Positions 27,338 to 37,043 of a stretch of DNA of 52,967 nt are shown here, one piece after another; positions within the stretch are counted from its first letter, which is position 1; every line of letters starts with the position of its first letter. The notes below the pieces were generated by a model. It did not search any database. It was given only the letters and a program-made list of their open reading frames with translations, and had not been told where the DNA came from. The position numbers were made by a program, and so were the translations under genes. Source of the DNA: a virus; IMG/VR virus record IMGVR_UViG_3300034105_001458, positions 1 through 52,967 of that record; one strand, 5' to 3'.

Positions 27338-27343
27338 TTTTAG

Positions 27344-27377
27344 TATTTATAATTTTTATTTTTATGTGATATTTATA
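27344..27377 (+). promoter_or_regulatory. Two TATTTATA motifs before the gp25-like gene
   Basis: TATTTATA occurs at 27344-27351 and 27370-27377, in the gap between the nrdA terminator and the first gene of the baseplate block. The second lies 14 bases before the ATG. A promoter is expected here, because the terminator stops upstream transcription, and no TAnnTTTG box is present. This makes it the best site for the proposed phage-specific late promoter. Confidence 0.5.
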
Positions 27378-27391
27378 ATAAATTAATTACA

Positions 27392-27781
27392 ATGGCAGAA
27401 AATTATAAATTTATAAATATTGACTTCCCTTTTCAAGAAAGTAAAGAAGGGTTTTTCTTAAACTTAAATAATGTTGATGCAAAAGCCATTAGAGCGGATT
27501 TAATGCATTTGTTATTAACCAGAAAAGGTGAGCGATTTTACAATCCAGAATTTGGAACAGATTTAATGAGATTTATATTTGAACCAAATGATAGTTTAAC
27601 TTATTCAGATATTAAGTTAGATATTCAAACAACTGTTAAAAAATATATACCAAGTTTAAATGTTGATAATATTACTGTAACAGCTAATCCAGATAATGAA
27701 TCTAAGGCAGATGTGTTGATAGATTATACTATAACTGACGATGTATTCCAAGAAAGTGATTTTATTATTATAACTTTATAA
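27392..27781 (+). CDS. 25: Baseplate wedge protein, gp25-like
   Basis: This 129-residue protein belongs to the GPW/gp25 family, the wedge component that joins gp6-type proteins and nucleates the sheath in contractile tails. The family signature is visible at residues 36-62: DLMHLLLTRKGERFYNPEFG, followed by TDLMRFIFEPND. Its length matches T4 gp25 (132 residues). It is the first gene after the nrdA terminator and is preceded by TATTTATA motifs. A gp6/baseplate-J-like gene follows 75 bases later; the same order is usual in contractile phages. The identification is confident. Confidence 0.93.
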   Translation: MAENYKFINIDFPFQESKEGFFLNLNNVDAKAIRADLMHLLLTRKGERFYNPEFGTDLMRFIFEPNDSLTYSDIKLDIQTTVKKYIPSLNVDNITVTANPDNESKADVLIDYTITDDVFQESDFIIITL

Positions 27782-27834
27782 TAATAAAAAAATAAAAAAG
27801 TACGCAAGTATTTTCTAAAATTTTCTTTTAATTA

Positions 27835-27842
27835 TATTTATA
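27835..27842 (+). promoter_or_regulatory. Candidate late-promoter motif TATTTATA
   Basis: The octamer lies 13 bases before the ATG of the gp6-like gene, in a 74-base gap that has no TAnnTTTG box and no clear Shine-Dalgarno sequence. The spacing is nearly the same as at the gp25-like gene. Confidence 0.42.
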
Positions 27843-27855
27843 ATAAAAGAAAAAT

Positions 27856-29676
27856 ATGGCAAATCAAGGAATATCATATAATGCTAGAAACTTCGTAGAT
27901 GTAAGGACTGAATTAATAAACTTCGTAAAACAATATTACCCAGACATTTTTAGTGATTATAATGATGCATCTGTAGGTATGATGTTAATAGAATTGAATG
28001 CAGCTGTTGGTGATATATTATCATTTCACACAGATAGAATGTTTCAAGAAACGCAAATTGATTTTGCACAAGAAAGAAGTTCAATCTTATCAATGGCTAG
28101 AACTTATGGTTTAAAAGTACCAGGTAAAAGACCATCAGTATGTATTGTTGACTTCACATGCGTTGTACCAACATTAGGTAGTGGGTTTGATGTTAGATAC
28201 GCACCAATCATAAGACAGGGTTCACAAGTTACGGGTGCTGGTAAAGTATTTGAAGCACAAGATGATATAGATTTTTCATCACCATTCACAACTGGAGGAA
28301 TCCCAAATAGATTAATAGAACCAAATGTTGACGCTAATGGTAATATATTAAGTTATAAGTTAACCAAAAGAGAAATGGTTATGAATGGTATAACTAGATA
28401 TTTTAAAAGAGTTTTAACAGCATCAGATGTAAAACCATTTTTTGAAATAATATTACCAGAAACAGATGTATTATCAGTTAGTTCGGTAATAACTTTAGAT
28501 GGTACTAATTACAATGGTATACCATCACTTGACCAATTCTTAAATGAAGATATGAGATGGTTCGAAATGGATGCATTAGCTGATGATTTAATTTTTATAC
28601 CAGATAATGGTGCAATAAGTGATAATCCAGGTATTAAACCAGGTAAATATAAAAGAGTTATACAGAAATTTATTACTGAATATACAGATAATGGATATAT
28701 GAAACTTATTTTTGGTGGTGGAACACAAGATATTAGTTCTTTATCTGAATTCGGTGTTGACCCAGCTTTGGTATCTAAAATTGGTGATTTTATTAATAAT
28801 TCATCATTAGGGATAACACCAACAGCCAACAGAACAATGTTTGTCAAATATAGAACAGGTGGTGGTTCAACAACCAATGTTGGTTCTAATGTTTTAACTT
28901 CATTGGGTGTTGCTAGTATAAATATTAGTGGGCCGACAGCGGCTATGAATACCAGTGTTAGAAATTCAATAAGAGTTAATAACCCAATACCAGCTTTAGG
29001 TGGTAAAGATGAACCATCAGTAGAAGAATTAAGAAATTTAGTTAGATATAATTTCTCAAGTCAAAATAGAGCTGTAACAATAACTGATTACCAAACTAGA
29101 ATTGCATTAATGCCTGGTGAATTTGGAACACCTTTTAGATGTAGCGTATTTGAAGAACAAAATAAAATTAAAATTTATATTAGTGGTTTAGATAGTAAGG
29201 GTAAATTAACGAGTCAATCAACTAGTACGTTACAAAATAATATTGCAACTTACTTATCAGATTATAGAATGATAAATGACTACATTGAAGTTAGTAATTC
29301 TAAAATTATAAACCTAGGTTTTGAAATTGATTTAGTAATTGACAAACAATTCCCACAATCTCAAATTATAAGCGAAGCTATTAATAAAACAAAGTCATAT
29401 TTTGATATTAATAAGTGGAATATGGGTGATGATATATATTTGGCTCAATTAGTTGAAACCATAAATAATATAGGTGGAGTTTTAAACGTAGTTGAAATTA
29501 GAGCTTATAATAAAGTTGGTGGTGCTGACTATTCATCAAATCAAATTTCACAAGCATATATTGATGATGCAACTAGACAAATTGATTTATTAGGTGAATA
29601 TAAAATATATGGTGAACCTAATGGTATGTTTGAAATTAAAAAACCAGACGTTGACATTAAAGTAAGGGTTAAGTAA
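27856..29676 (+). CDS. 6: Baseplate wedge protein, gp6/baseplate J-like
   Basis: This 606-residue protein resembles T4 gp6 and the baseplate J family, the wedge protein that forms the iris-like ring around the hub. Diagnostic N-terminal features are FSDYNDASVGMMLIELNAA and SFHTDRMFQETQIDFAQE (about residues 34-75), followed by ARTYGLKVPGKRPS. In the C-terminal half, PSVEELRNLVRYNFSSQNRA and VTITDYQTRI are typical of the family. Its length is near T4 gp6 (660). It lies directly after gp25, as in many contractile phages. A weak A/T hairpin follows the stop at 29677-29693. Confidence 0.88.
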   Translation: MANQGISYNARNFVDVRTELINFVKQYYPDIFSDYNDASVGMMLIELNAAVGDILSFHTDRMFQETQIDFAQERSSILSMARTYGLKVPGKRPSVCIVDFTCVVPTLGSGFDVRYAPIIRQGSQVTGAGKVFEAQDDIDFSSPFTTGGIPNRLIEPNVDANGNILSYKLTKREMVMNGITRYFKRVLTASDVKPFFEIILPETDVLSVSSVITLDGTNYNGIPSLDQFLNEDMRWFEMDALADDLIFIPDNGAISDNPGIKPGKYKRVIQKFITEYTDNGYMKLIFGGGTQDISSLSEFGVDPALVSKIGDFINNSSLGITPTANRTMFVKYRTGGGSTTNVGSNVLTSLGVASINISGPTAAMNTSVRNSIRVNNPIPALGGKDEPSVEELRNLVRYNFSSQNRAVTITDYQTRIALMPGEFGTPFRCSVFEEQNKIKIYISGLDSKGKLTSQSTSTLQNNIATYLSDYRMINDYIEVSNSKIINLGFEIDLVIDKQFPQSQIISEAINKTKSYFDINKWNMGDDIYLAQLVETINNIGGVLNVVEIRAYNKVGGADYSSNQISQAYIDDATRQIDLLGEYKIYGEPNGMFEIKKPDVDIKVRVK

Positions 29677-29718
29677 TTTACTTTTTAAGTAAAAAAGCTT
29701 ATTTTTAAATAAAAAAAT

Positions 29719-30072
29719 ATGGGTTGTAATTGTAAAAACACTTCAGTTGACTTACAAAGTCAAAAAATAGAAACTAAAAGTAAAAATAAAATAGTTAATA
29801 GCATTCTTAATTTCATTACTTTTTTATTAGTATTTAGTATAGCAATACTAGTTGTTATACCATTTGTTATTTATGTTTTATTCAAATCGATTGTATTGAG
29901 AGACAATACTGTAAATATGTCTAGCTTATTTTTAAAGTTTGCTAAAAAATTAATGGAAAAAGATAATGATGACGATGATGATGATGATGAATTGGATTAT
30001 GAATTATATGATAACAGTGATTACGAATTAACAGATGTCGATACTGTTAATAATTTAGAAACAATTAAATAA
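29719..30072 (+). CDS. Small single-pass membrane protein
   Basis: This 117-residue protein has a cysteine-bearing N-terminus (MGCNCKN), a basic stretch, one strong membrane segment at about residues 29-57 (hydrophobic, ending VLFKSIVL), and an acidic cytoplasmic-type tail with a run of aspartates. It lacks a typical signal-peptidase or lipoprotein site, although the early cysteines are notable. It abuts the next gene exactly: the stop ends at 30072 and ATG begins at 30073. I do not recognise a family. In a late structural block it could be a holin-like, spanin-like or assembly-membrane protein; the single segment and acidic tail do not decide between these. Confidence 0.75.
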   Translation: MGCNCKNTSVDLQSQKIETKSKNKIVNSILNFITFLLVFSIAILVVIPFVIYVLFKSIVLRDNTVNMSSLFLKFAKKLMEKDNDDDDDDDELDYELYDNSDYELTDVDTVNNLETIK

Positions 30073-33000
30073 ATGTCAAATATTAGATTAAGAACAACAC
30101 CAGGTGGTGAGGATAAATTTTTAAATTTAAACATAGACCAAAAGTTTGATTTTATTGAAATATTATCACTAACTTTAAGGCAAGAAGAAGTATATCAGAA
30201 TTTTTGTTCTGATTATGGTGTTGTAGTTGGTAGGGTTACAGTTAATAACGGCTTTGGTGTGCCAAACGCTAAGGTTTCTATATTCATACCAATTGATGAT
30301 ATTGATAAAGAAAATTCACAAATATTTGGGTTATACCCATACGAACAGGTTAGTGATAGAAACTCAGATGGTTTAAGATATAACTTATTACCAAAAACAA
30401 ATGAAACTAAAAATGATTGTTATGTACCAATAGGTTCTTTTCCAAATAAAAGGGAAGTTCAGGACAATGATGATTTATTATATGTTTATTGTAAATACTA
30501 TAAGTTTACAACAACAACAAACCAATCTGGTGATTATATGTTTTTTGGTGTACCATTAGGTGCTTACCAAGCACACGCTGACGTTGATATGTCAGATATT
30601 GGTATATTAACACAAGAACCATATGACTTTATACGAGAAGGTTATAATGAAAAATTATTTGAGACTACATCAAAATATAAAGAAGGTACTAATTTAAATA
30701 CATTAACACAATTAAAGAGTAGAACACCAGTAAGTATTAACGTACAACCATTCTGGGGTGATGTTGATAATTGTCAAATTGGTATTAATCGATTAGATAT
30801 TGATTTAGCCACTAATATAAAACCACATGCTATTTTCATGGGTAGTATAATTAGTGATAGTGAAAAAAAAGGAATAAATAAGAAATGTCGACCTAAGAAA
30901 AATATGGGTAACCTTGATGATATGGTTACTGGTTCTGGAAGGGTTGAAATGATTAGAAAAGCATCAGATGGTTCTACCGAAAGATTTGATGTCCTTGGTG
31001 GTGATGTTATTGATGAAGATGGGACTTGGGCTTACCAAGTACCAATGAATCTAGATTATATCATAACAGATGAATTTGGTAACCTAGTACCAACCGATGA
31101 TGAATCAAAAGGTTTACCAACTAGAGCTAAAGTAAGATTTAGAGTTAAAATGAATACTACAGGTGGTGAAGGTAGATTAAGAACTAGAGCTAGTTATTTA
31201 ATTCCACACGCACCAGATACAGCGTTAGAAGCTGACTATACGTTTGATGAAAGAACTAAAGACACTAGTTTTACTAATTTATATTGGAATAAAATATACA
31301 CAGTATCTAATCACATAACTAGGGTTCAAAAAAATTGTGCAGATAGCACAGCTTGCTCAACAAATAGAAATTTTTTAGGAATTAAAAATGTGGATGATAG
31401 TGAAAACTCACCATTCCCATTTAATAAGTTAACAACCGCTGGTAGTGCACTTGCACCATTATTTTCAATATTATGTATAGTATTCAGTATATTTGGGACT
31501 ATTTTATATGCTATAAATAAAGTAATAGGGTTAATAAATAATATAATTGAAATACTTAATTCAATATTCTCAATAAACTATATAGGTTACATATTAATAG
31601 GTTGTAATGATGATAAATATTGTATTGGTTGTAATACTGCTAATCCTGGTTACCCACCTCCAACAACTGAACAACCTAATATACCAGACCCAGATAATGA
31701 GATATGGTTAAACTGTATAACTACTGTTTTAGCTGATGCATTAGGTCTTTTAAAATTCGATTTTTATAATGATTGGGTTAATGGAACATTATACGCTTAT
31801 TTATTAAAATATAAAACAAAAAGGAAAGGTAAAGGTAGGGAAGTTTTTTGTGATTATGATTGTGAAGATGATATAAACGGTGTAGATAATAACCAAGATG
31901 GGGTTGAGGATAATAGATGTAGAACTATATCAATAGTTGATACATGTACAGTGGCAACACCACAAAGTTCGAGTACGGTTGGTGCACCATTTAATGATGT
32001 AAATAGTTTAAAAGATGATGAAATAAACGAGGGTTTAATCAAAAAAGATAATGTTGAAGGTGAATTATATTATGCTGCTATGTCAAAAAATAATATAAGG
32101 TTATACTCAACAAAGATAGTTAGTCTAGGTGCTGTATTCGATTGTGACTGGCAAGGTGCTCCTAAATTTTATAGATATTTGGTTGATACAACATATAATA
32201 TCCCACCATTAACACCAGAGTATTATTTACCAAACGAACAATATTACGCAAACGAAATACAAGAATCTGGATGGGATACACCTGGAAGTAGTTCAGGTTC
32301 TTTAATTGCGAAAATAACATGTTTAGGTGTTGCAACTGATTCAGATAATTGTAATAATATTAAAAGGTTATGTGAATTAGGAATGGGTACAGATGAAGAC
32401 AGAAGAGACCCATTAACAGGCCTTGGAACACCAGTTGATAATAGAATAACAAATGCTGATATCGAAAATCCATGGGTTAGAGGTGCATTTACATATTTAA
32501 ATTACCCAACAGTATTAAATAACATACCATTAGTTTTTATAGACAATGGTGGTAGTATCAATTACCAAGACCAATATTATAAAACATTTAGAGGCTATGA
32601 TACTTTAACATCACAAAACCCATCATTATGGTTCTTTAAAAATTCACTTTATTTCTATTTTGGGTTAATCCCAGGTAATAGTGCGTTACAAAAAATGTTA
32701 CTCAGATATTTCCCAGCTTGTATAAAAAGTGAAAAATCAGATTTAGCAATTATAATAGATAATATTCTTGATGATAATATCATTGGACTTGGTACTGGTC
32801 AAATAGAATTTCATATTGAAGGTGGTGTTGGTCCATATACTTATCAGTGGTTAGGACCAAATTACGGTGGATTACAATACCAATGTCCAAGTCCAGACGG
32901 AACATTATCACAAACTGATTGTGGAAACGCAGACGGTAGTCAATTTAGTTTAGATAATTTATTAGGTGGTGAATATACTTTAGTTGTTTCAGATGCTGGT

Positions 33001-34413
33001 GGTTTAAATACAACCACAACTGTAACAGTTTCTGGTATTGATGGTGTACAATGTCAAGTAAACCCATCACCAAGTAACGCAAGTGGTAATGGTAAAATAT
33101 CAATAACGATAAATGGTGGCGTTGCCCCATATAATATTGAAATACAAGGTGTGACTGACGGTTCATTTAACCAACAAATGAGCACACCACAAAATACATA
33201 TTGTTATGGTAACTGTACAGGACCAAATGATATCCCAAATGCGACAAATATATTACCACCAGGTGAATATATTGTTACGGTAATAGATAGTGGTATACAA
33301 GCGATTATAGGTGGTCAACAAACAACAATCAATACTGAGTGTTCAGATTATGTATTAATAACACAACCATTAAATATTACAATACAACCAGTTGTTTATG
33401 ACGCAACTTGTTATAATGGGTTTGGTAATGGTCAAGTTACATTGGTTGGTGGTATACCACCATATGATATCGAATGGGTATTAACAGCTAGTAACAACCC
33501 TAATAATCAAGGGTTAGTTTCATCAATAGTAAGTACAAATATATTAGCAAATGAATTACCAGCGGGGTCTTATACAATTAATATTATTGATTTAGCTGGT
33601 AATACTGAAAGTGCTACAGTTGTGATTAACGAACCACCAGAGACTTTAATTTCAGCACAAACGTATCCACCTGGTTGTGCATTAAGTCCAAGTGGTAGTA
33701 TTCAATTAACAATTAACGGTCAAACACCACCATACTCAGTAGAGGTTATTGGTGATGTAAATCAAATGTTATTAAACCAACCAAATGGTATTATCAATGT
33801 AGATGGATTGAAGGCTAGTCAAACACCATATGTAGTAACAGTGACTGACCAAAACAATTGTCAAGTTTCAGAAAATTATGTTGTACCGTTCCCACTATAT
33901 GGTGAGTTATATGTTAGAGCATTCTCATTTAGTTATAATATAGGTGGGGTTGACCTTAGTAGAATAATTATTAGATTCAAGGGTGGACATGGTGGTCCTT
34001 ACCATTTCAGATTACCAAATGGTAACTGGATTAATTTAGGTAACCCATACACTCAAAATTTACCAGTGAGTTCATATTTAACAAACAATTCGGATTATTC
34101 AGTATATGAATCAACAACACAAATAAATGGTTCACCAACATATGAGTTCCAATTCTGGGCTAGTGACGCACCAGGTGGTGTTGCACACTACCCATTACAG
34201 TTTGATTATTATTTAACTGATGGTAATCAACAAAATACATATGCTATGTTTAGAGCTAAAATGGCTTTAACAAATACTGGTACAAATGGTGGTGCGCAAG
34301 ATTCTAATTATGGGACTAATAGTCCTTATGGATGTTATTCATATAAAAATAATAACGGAACCGCAGTTAATGGTTCAGCACCACAAGGGGTATTATTAAC
34401 ACAACCTAATTAA
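30073..34413 (+). CDS. Large virion protein with SprB-like repeats, adhesin candidate
   Basis: This 1446-residue protein is probably a tail-tip or fibre component. Residues about 50-165 look like a carboxypeptidase-regulatory/Ig-like beta domain (GRVTVNNGFGVPNAKVSIF, then GDYMFFGVPLGAYQA). Residues about 460-511 are strikingly hydrophobic, enough for one or two membrane spans. Residues about 906-1275 hold four SprB-like repeats, with the recurring pattern GG-x-PPY, then GEY or GSY followed by VTVxD (for example GGVGPYTYQW and LPAGSYTINIID). SprB is the mobile surface adhesin of gliding flavobacteria. The last 170 residues are beta-rich, Gly/Asn/Tyr-rich and fibre-like. It abuts the gene before and is one base from the next, so it is in the baseplate operon. 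A receptor-binding role is inferred. Confidence 0.85.
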   Translation: MSNIRLRTTPGGEDKFLNLNIDQKFDFIEILSLTLRQEEVYQNFCSDYGVVVGRVTVNNGFGVPNAKVSIFIPIDDIDKENSQIFGLYPYEQVSDRNSDGLRYNLLPKTNETKNDCYVPIGSFPNKREVQDNDDLLYVYCKYYKFTTTTNQSGDYMFFGVPLGAYQAHADVDMSDIGILTQEPYDFIREGYNEKLFETTSKYKEGTNLNTLTQLKSRTPVSINVQPFWGDVDNCQIGINRLDIDLATNIKPHAIFMGSIISDSEKKGINKKCRPKKNMGNLDDMVTGSGRVEMIRKASDGSTERFDVLGGDVIDEDGTWAYQVPMNLDYIITDEFGNLVPTDDESKGLPTRAKVRFRVKMNTTGGEGRLRTRASYLIPHAPDTALEADYTFDERTKDTSFTNLYWNKIYTVSNHITRVQKNCADSTACSTNRNFLGIKNVDDSENSPFPFNKLTTAGSALAPLFSILCIVFSIFGTILYAINKVIGLINNIIEILNSIFSINYIGYILIGCNDDKYCIGCNTANPGYPPPTTEQPNIPDPDNEIWLNCITTVLADALGLLKFDFYNDWVNGTLYAYLLKYKTKRKGKGREVFCDYDCEDDINGVDNNQDGVEDNRCRTISIVDTCTVATPQSSSTVGAPFNDVNSLKDDEINEGLIKKDNVEGELYYAAMSKNNIRLYSTKIVSLGAVFDCDWQGAPKFYRYLVDTTYNIPPLTPEYYLPNEQYYANEIQESGWDTPGSSSGSLIAKITCLGVATDSDNCNNIKRLCELGMGTDEDRRDPLTGLGTPVDNRITNADIENPWVRGAFTYLNYPTVLNNIPLVFIDNGGSINYQDQYYKTFRGYDTLTSQNPSLWFFKNSLYFYFGLIPGNSALQKMLLRYFPACIKSEKSDLAIIIDNILDDNIIGLGTGQIEFHIEGGVGPYTYQWLGPNYGGLQYQCPSPDGTLSQTDCGNADGSQFSLDNLLGGEYTLVVSDAGGLNTTTTVTVSGIDGVQCQVNPSPSNASGNGKISITINGGVAPYNIEIQGVTDGSFNQQMSTPQNTYCYGNCTGPNDIPNATNILPPGEYIVTVIDSGIQAIIGGQQTTINTECSDYVLITQPLNITIQPVVYDATCYNGFGNGQVTLVGGIPPYDIEWVLTASNNPNNQGLVSSIVSTNILANELPAGSYTINIIDLAGNTESATVVINEPPETLISAQTYPPGCALSPSGSIQLTINGQTPPYSVEVIGDVNQMLLNQPNGIINVDGLKASQTPYVVTVTDQNNCQVSENYVVPFPLYGELYVRAFSFSYNIGGVDLSRIIIRFKGGHGGPYHFRLPNGNWINLGNPYTQNLPVSSYLTNNSDYSVYESTTQINGSPTYEFQFWASDAPGGVAHYPLQFDYYLTDGNQQNTYAMFRAKMALTNTGTNGGAQDSNYGTNSPYGCYSYKNNNGTAVNGSAPQGVLLTQPN
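32788..33900 (+). repeat. Four SprB-like repeats
   Basis: Four beta-sandwich repeats of about 80-115 codons start near 32788, 33046, 33397 and 33661. Each has a glycine-rich opening strand, a G-x-x-PY motif (VGPYTY, VAPYNI, IPPYDI, TPPYSV) and a closing GEY/GSY-type strand before VxVxD. At DNA level they are clearly diverged, unlike the WD40 units, so they are older. Confidence 0.75.
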
Positions 34414-34414
34414 T

Positions 34415-36193
34415 ATGGCGATAGGACGAGTAAAATATAGATTAAATAAAACAAAGTTTCAAGGTGCAGCTAATGTTGATGGATATTTTAATGTTAATTT
34501 AGAATCTGAAATTAAATTATTACCACCAGGTAAAATAAATCGAATAGTTAATGTCGGTGATATTTTTGATGGTGAAAGACAAGTATCAACTAGATATAGA
34601 ATAGTAAATACATTATCACCAATATTTAGTAATGTATTGTTTAATATCAGTGGTGATAAAGGTCCAACTTCATTTGGTGTTACAAATGGAATTAGTTATG
34701 ATAAATCATATGGTTATCAAACGTTTGATGGTTATATGTTTAAATCTGACCCATTAGATAATGATTTTGTCGGTGCTAATGATTTCACATATAGACAATC
34801 ACTTGAAAAGCATTTAAAGGAAATTGATGGTTGGTTTGGGTTTTATAATCCAGATATTAAAACATTTGGGTTTTGTTCATTCTATGATATGGAACCAACT
34901 AGACATCGATTTGACCTAAATAGTTATAATGATATTAGAAATTGGGAATTCACAATTACTTATCCATATGCTTCAGATAACCAACATCATTTAGTTAAAA
35001 ATGGGTTATTAATTACAAGTGCTGAAGTTCGAGATATGGGTGGTGTTGGTATGGTAGCTTTAGGTTCAGCAGTACCACACAACTTAATAGTTGGTGACAC
35101 AGTTAGATTAACTAATATGCCAACTATTAGTATGAATGGTGACTTTAACGTTATAGCACTAGGGTTAGATAATGGTGACAGTAAAGAAACATTTTTTGTT
35201 GTCGAAATAGACCCAACTACCGCTGTTGTTGGAATTACATTTACAGATGGTAGAATGAAAAGGTTATATTATGGTAAAGAGGTAACTTATTATTTGAGAA
35301 AATTTAAAAAGATTAAAGCTTTCGATTCTCAAACTGAATTGACTCAAGATAGTTATGAATCATACCCATTAGCATTTAGTCAAAACATATATAGTGACCA
35401 AAATTACCAAATAACGTTTAATGATGATGTTGATATAAGTGATTTAACAGATAACCTAGGTAGACCATTAAGTGAATTATATTTAACAATGATTAAAACT
35501 AAATCTGCAACTATTTTCACTAAAACAATATCTGGTTTTGATTTAGAAAATAAATCAGGTAATGTAATTACAACTACCGCTGACGGTAGAAAGGTAAGTA
35601 ATATTAGAAAAATGCACACAAGTTCATTACCATTAGCACCATTTGAAAGTCAAACTCCTGTGGAAGGAGATGTTAAGATAACAAATCAAGATTATTATGG
35701 TGATATTTGTGAATATAGTAAATATGAAGCCAAAGAAACAGCGTTACTCAATATTATGCATAGGTTCAATACTGTTGATAGAGAAGCCACAACTTCAAAA
35801 CCAATTGATGGTGGGATTTTAAAAGGACCTAGAAATGAAGGTTATATTTATTACCCACATTATAAAATTAAAATTAAAGAATACTCCAATTATGTTGAAC
35901 AAGGTGATGAAAGTGTTGTTGGTATTCCAGAATATGCTGAAAATTTAGGTGATGGTAGATATCTTTGGCGAGATTTATTACCTATAGGTGTTAATGATGG
36001 TCAAGAAGAAACTGTTAATTACCCATTTTTAAATGGTTGTCACTATATGTATCAAAACTTATGTATTTATACTAGAAGACAAGACCCATTTGGATTCTTC
36101 AGTTTACGATTCAATGAGGATTACCCATATGATGTAACTGGTGACGGTATTCAAAATAACCTTACTACTAAACAAGCTGATGATGTCTGTTAA
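34415..36193 (+). CDS. Virion structural protein, unrecognised
   Basis: I do not recognise this 592-residue protein. It is soluble and beta-rich, with many Tyr, Asp, Gly and Asn residues. The N-terminal region contains YRLNKTKFQGAANVDGYF and a segment DGWFGFYNPDIKTFGFCSFY; the middle has a beta-barrel-like stretch around GDTVRLTNMPTISMNGDFNV (about residues 228-247). No signal peptide or membrane segment is present. It begins one base after the SprB-repeat protein and overlaps the start of the next gene, so it is surely in the same late operon. A baseplate or tail-fibre-attachment role is the best guess from context. Confidence 0.82.
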   Translation: MAIGRVKYRLNKTKFQGAANVDGYFNVNLESEIKLLPPGKINRIVNVGDIFDGERQVSTRYRIVNTLSPIFSNVLFNISGDKGPTSFGVTNGISYDKSYGYQTFDGYMFKSDPLDNDFVGANDFTYRQSLEKHLKEIDGWFGFYNPDIKTFGFCSFYDMEPTRHRFDLNSYNDIRNWEFTITYPYASDNQHHLVKNGLLITSAEVRDMGGVGMVALGSAVPHNLIVGDTVRLTNMPTISMNGDFNVIALGLDNGDSKETFFVVEIDPTTAVVGITFTDGRMKRLYYGKEVTYYLRKFKKIKAFDSQTELTQDSYESYPLAFSQNIYSDQNYQITFNDDVDISDLTDNLGRPLSELYLTMIKTKSATIFTKTISGFDLENKSGNVITTTADGRKVSNIRKMHTSSLPLAPFESQTPVEGDVKITNQDYYGDICEYSKYEAKETALLNIMHRFNTVDREATTSKPIDGGILKGPRNEGYIYYPHYKIKIKEYSNYVEQGDESVVGIPEYAENLGDGRYLWRDLLPIGVNDGQEETVNYPFLNGCHYMYQNLCIYTRRQDPFGFFSLRFNEDYPYDVTGDGIQNNLTTKQADDVC

Positions 36194-37043
36194 TAAATAT
36201 ACCATAAATTTTAGTAAATTCGCTACAACTACTGGTGCGACCATTAGTATACCTGTAAATATGACGTACCAATTGGTTGACCAAGATGAGATAATTCAAA
36301 CTAAATTTGTTAATGCTGAAATACAAAAAAGTATAAATACTATTTTAGATTATGATAAAGTTAGATTTAACCCAGTAACATTAAATGGTGACTCAATGTC
36401 ATTTATTGACAATATTATATACAAGGTTCATTTTTTAACTAGTAGTAATCAATTTAACCCATCTAGTTATTTTGGTGATATTGGTTTTGATAATTTTGAT
36501 ATTAAATTTAGAAAAAAAGCTTTTACTAAAACATTTTTAAGATTAAATTTTTATGATAGTGATTCACCAATAACACAGCGTTTAATATCATTTATAACAT
36601 TATTCACTAAGATAAACCCAACTGATTATTCAACTGGTGGTTTAACACCATGGGGTGCAATTACACCTGTTAATAATTTAAAAACTCAATTTATTTTAGG
36701 TAATTCAATAGCAAATAGAAGTCTAAATGGTGAAGGATTTTTTATATATAACTTTAAAGATGAAGTCACAGTTGATGCACCTAAAGAATTATATATGCGA
36801 GCTGAATTTAATAATGCTAAAAATGGTAAAACAGTTGGTTTAATGTCAACAAGTAGTACAACAACAACTATTGACAATTTAGTATCTACTAGTCAAAATT
36901 TAACAAATAATATTTTTACAAAATATATATTAAAAACAAATAATGGTCAACATTATTATGAGATAGATACTAATTACTCAACAAATGTTCAGGTTATATC
37001 TAACGATTATATAATTGATTTATACCAAATAACTGCAATTTAA
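36180..37043 (+). CDS. Virion structural protein, unrecognised, overlapping start
   Basis: This 287-residue protein is not recognised. The frame is open from GTG 36141, but the sensible start is the ATGATG pair at 36180/36183, giving MMSVNKYTINF and an 11-14 base overlap with the end of the previous gene. The choice between the two ATGs cannot be made from sequence. The product is beta-rich with abundant Asn, Thr, Phe and Ile and no membrane segment. Its C-terminal part has a Ser/Thr run (MSTSSTTTTIDN), likely a flexible linker. The stop TAA shares its last base with the next ATG (TAATG), so translation is probably coupled on both sides. Confidence 0.78.
   Translation: MMSVNKYTINFSKFATTTGATISIPVNMTYQLVDQDEIIQTKFVNAEIQKSINTILDYDKVRFNPVTLNGDSMSFIDNIIYKVHFLTSSNQFNPSSYFGDIGFDNFDIKFRKKAFTKTFLRLNFYDSDSPITQRLISFITLFTKINPTDYSTGGLTPWGAITPVNNLKTQFILGNSIANRSLNGEGFFIYNFKDEVTVDAPKELYMRAEFNNAKNGKTVGLMSTSSTTTTIDNLVSTSQNLTNNIFTKYILKTNNGQHYYEIDTNYSTNVQVISNDYIIDLYQITAI

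Noticed and set aside
28509-28877. Minus-strand ORF of 122 codons in the gp6-like gene
   Set aside because: It is antisense within a well-identified gene, Pro/Ser/Ile-rich, without signals of its own.
29677-29693. A/T hairpin TTTACTT-TTT-AAGTAAA after the gp6-like gene
   Set aside because: The stem has almost no G+C and the run after it is A-rich, so it is a poor terminator.
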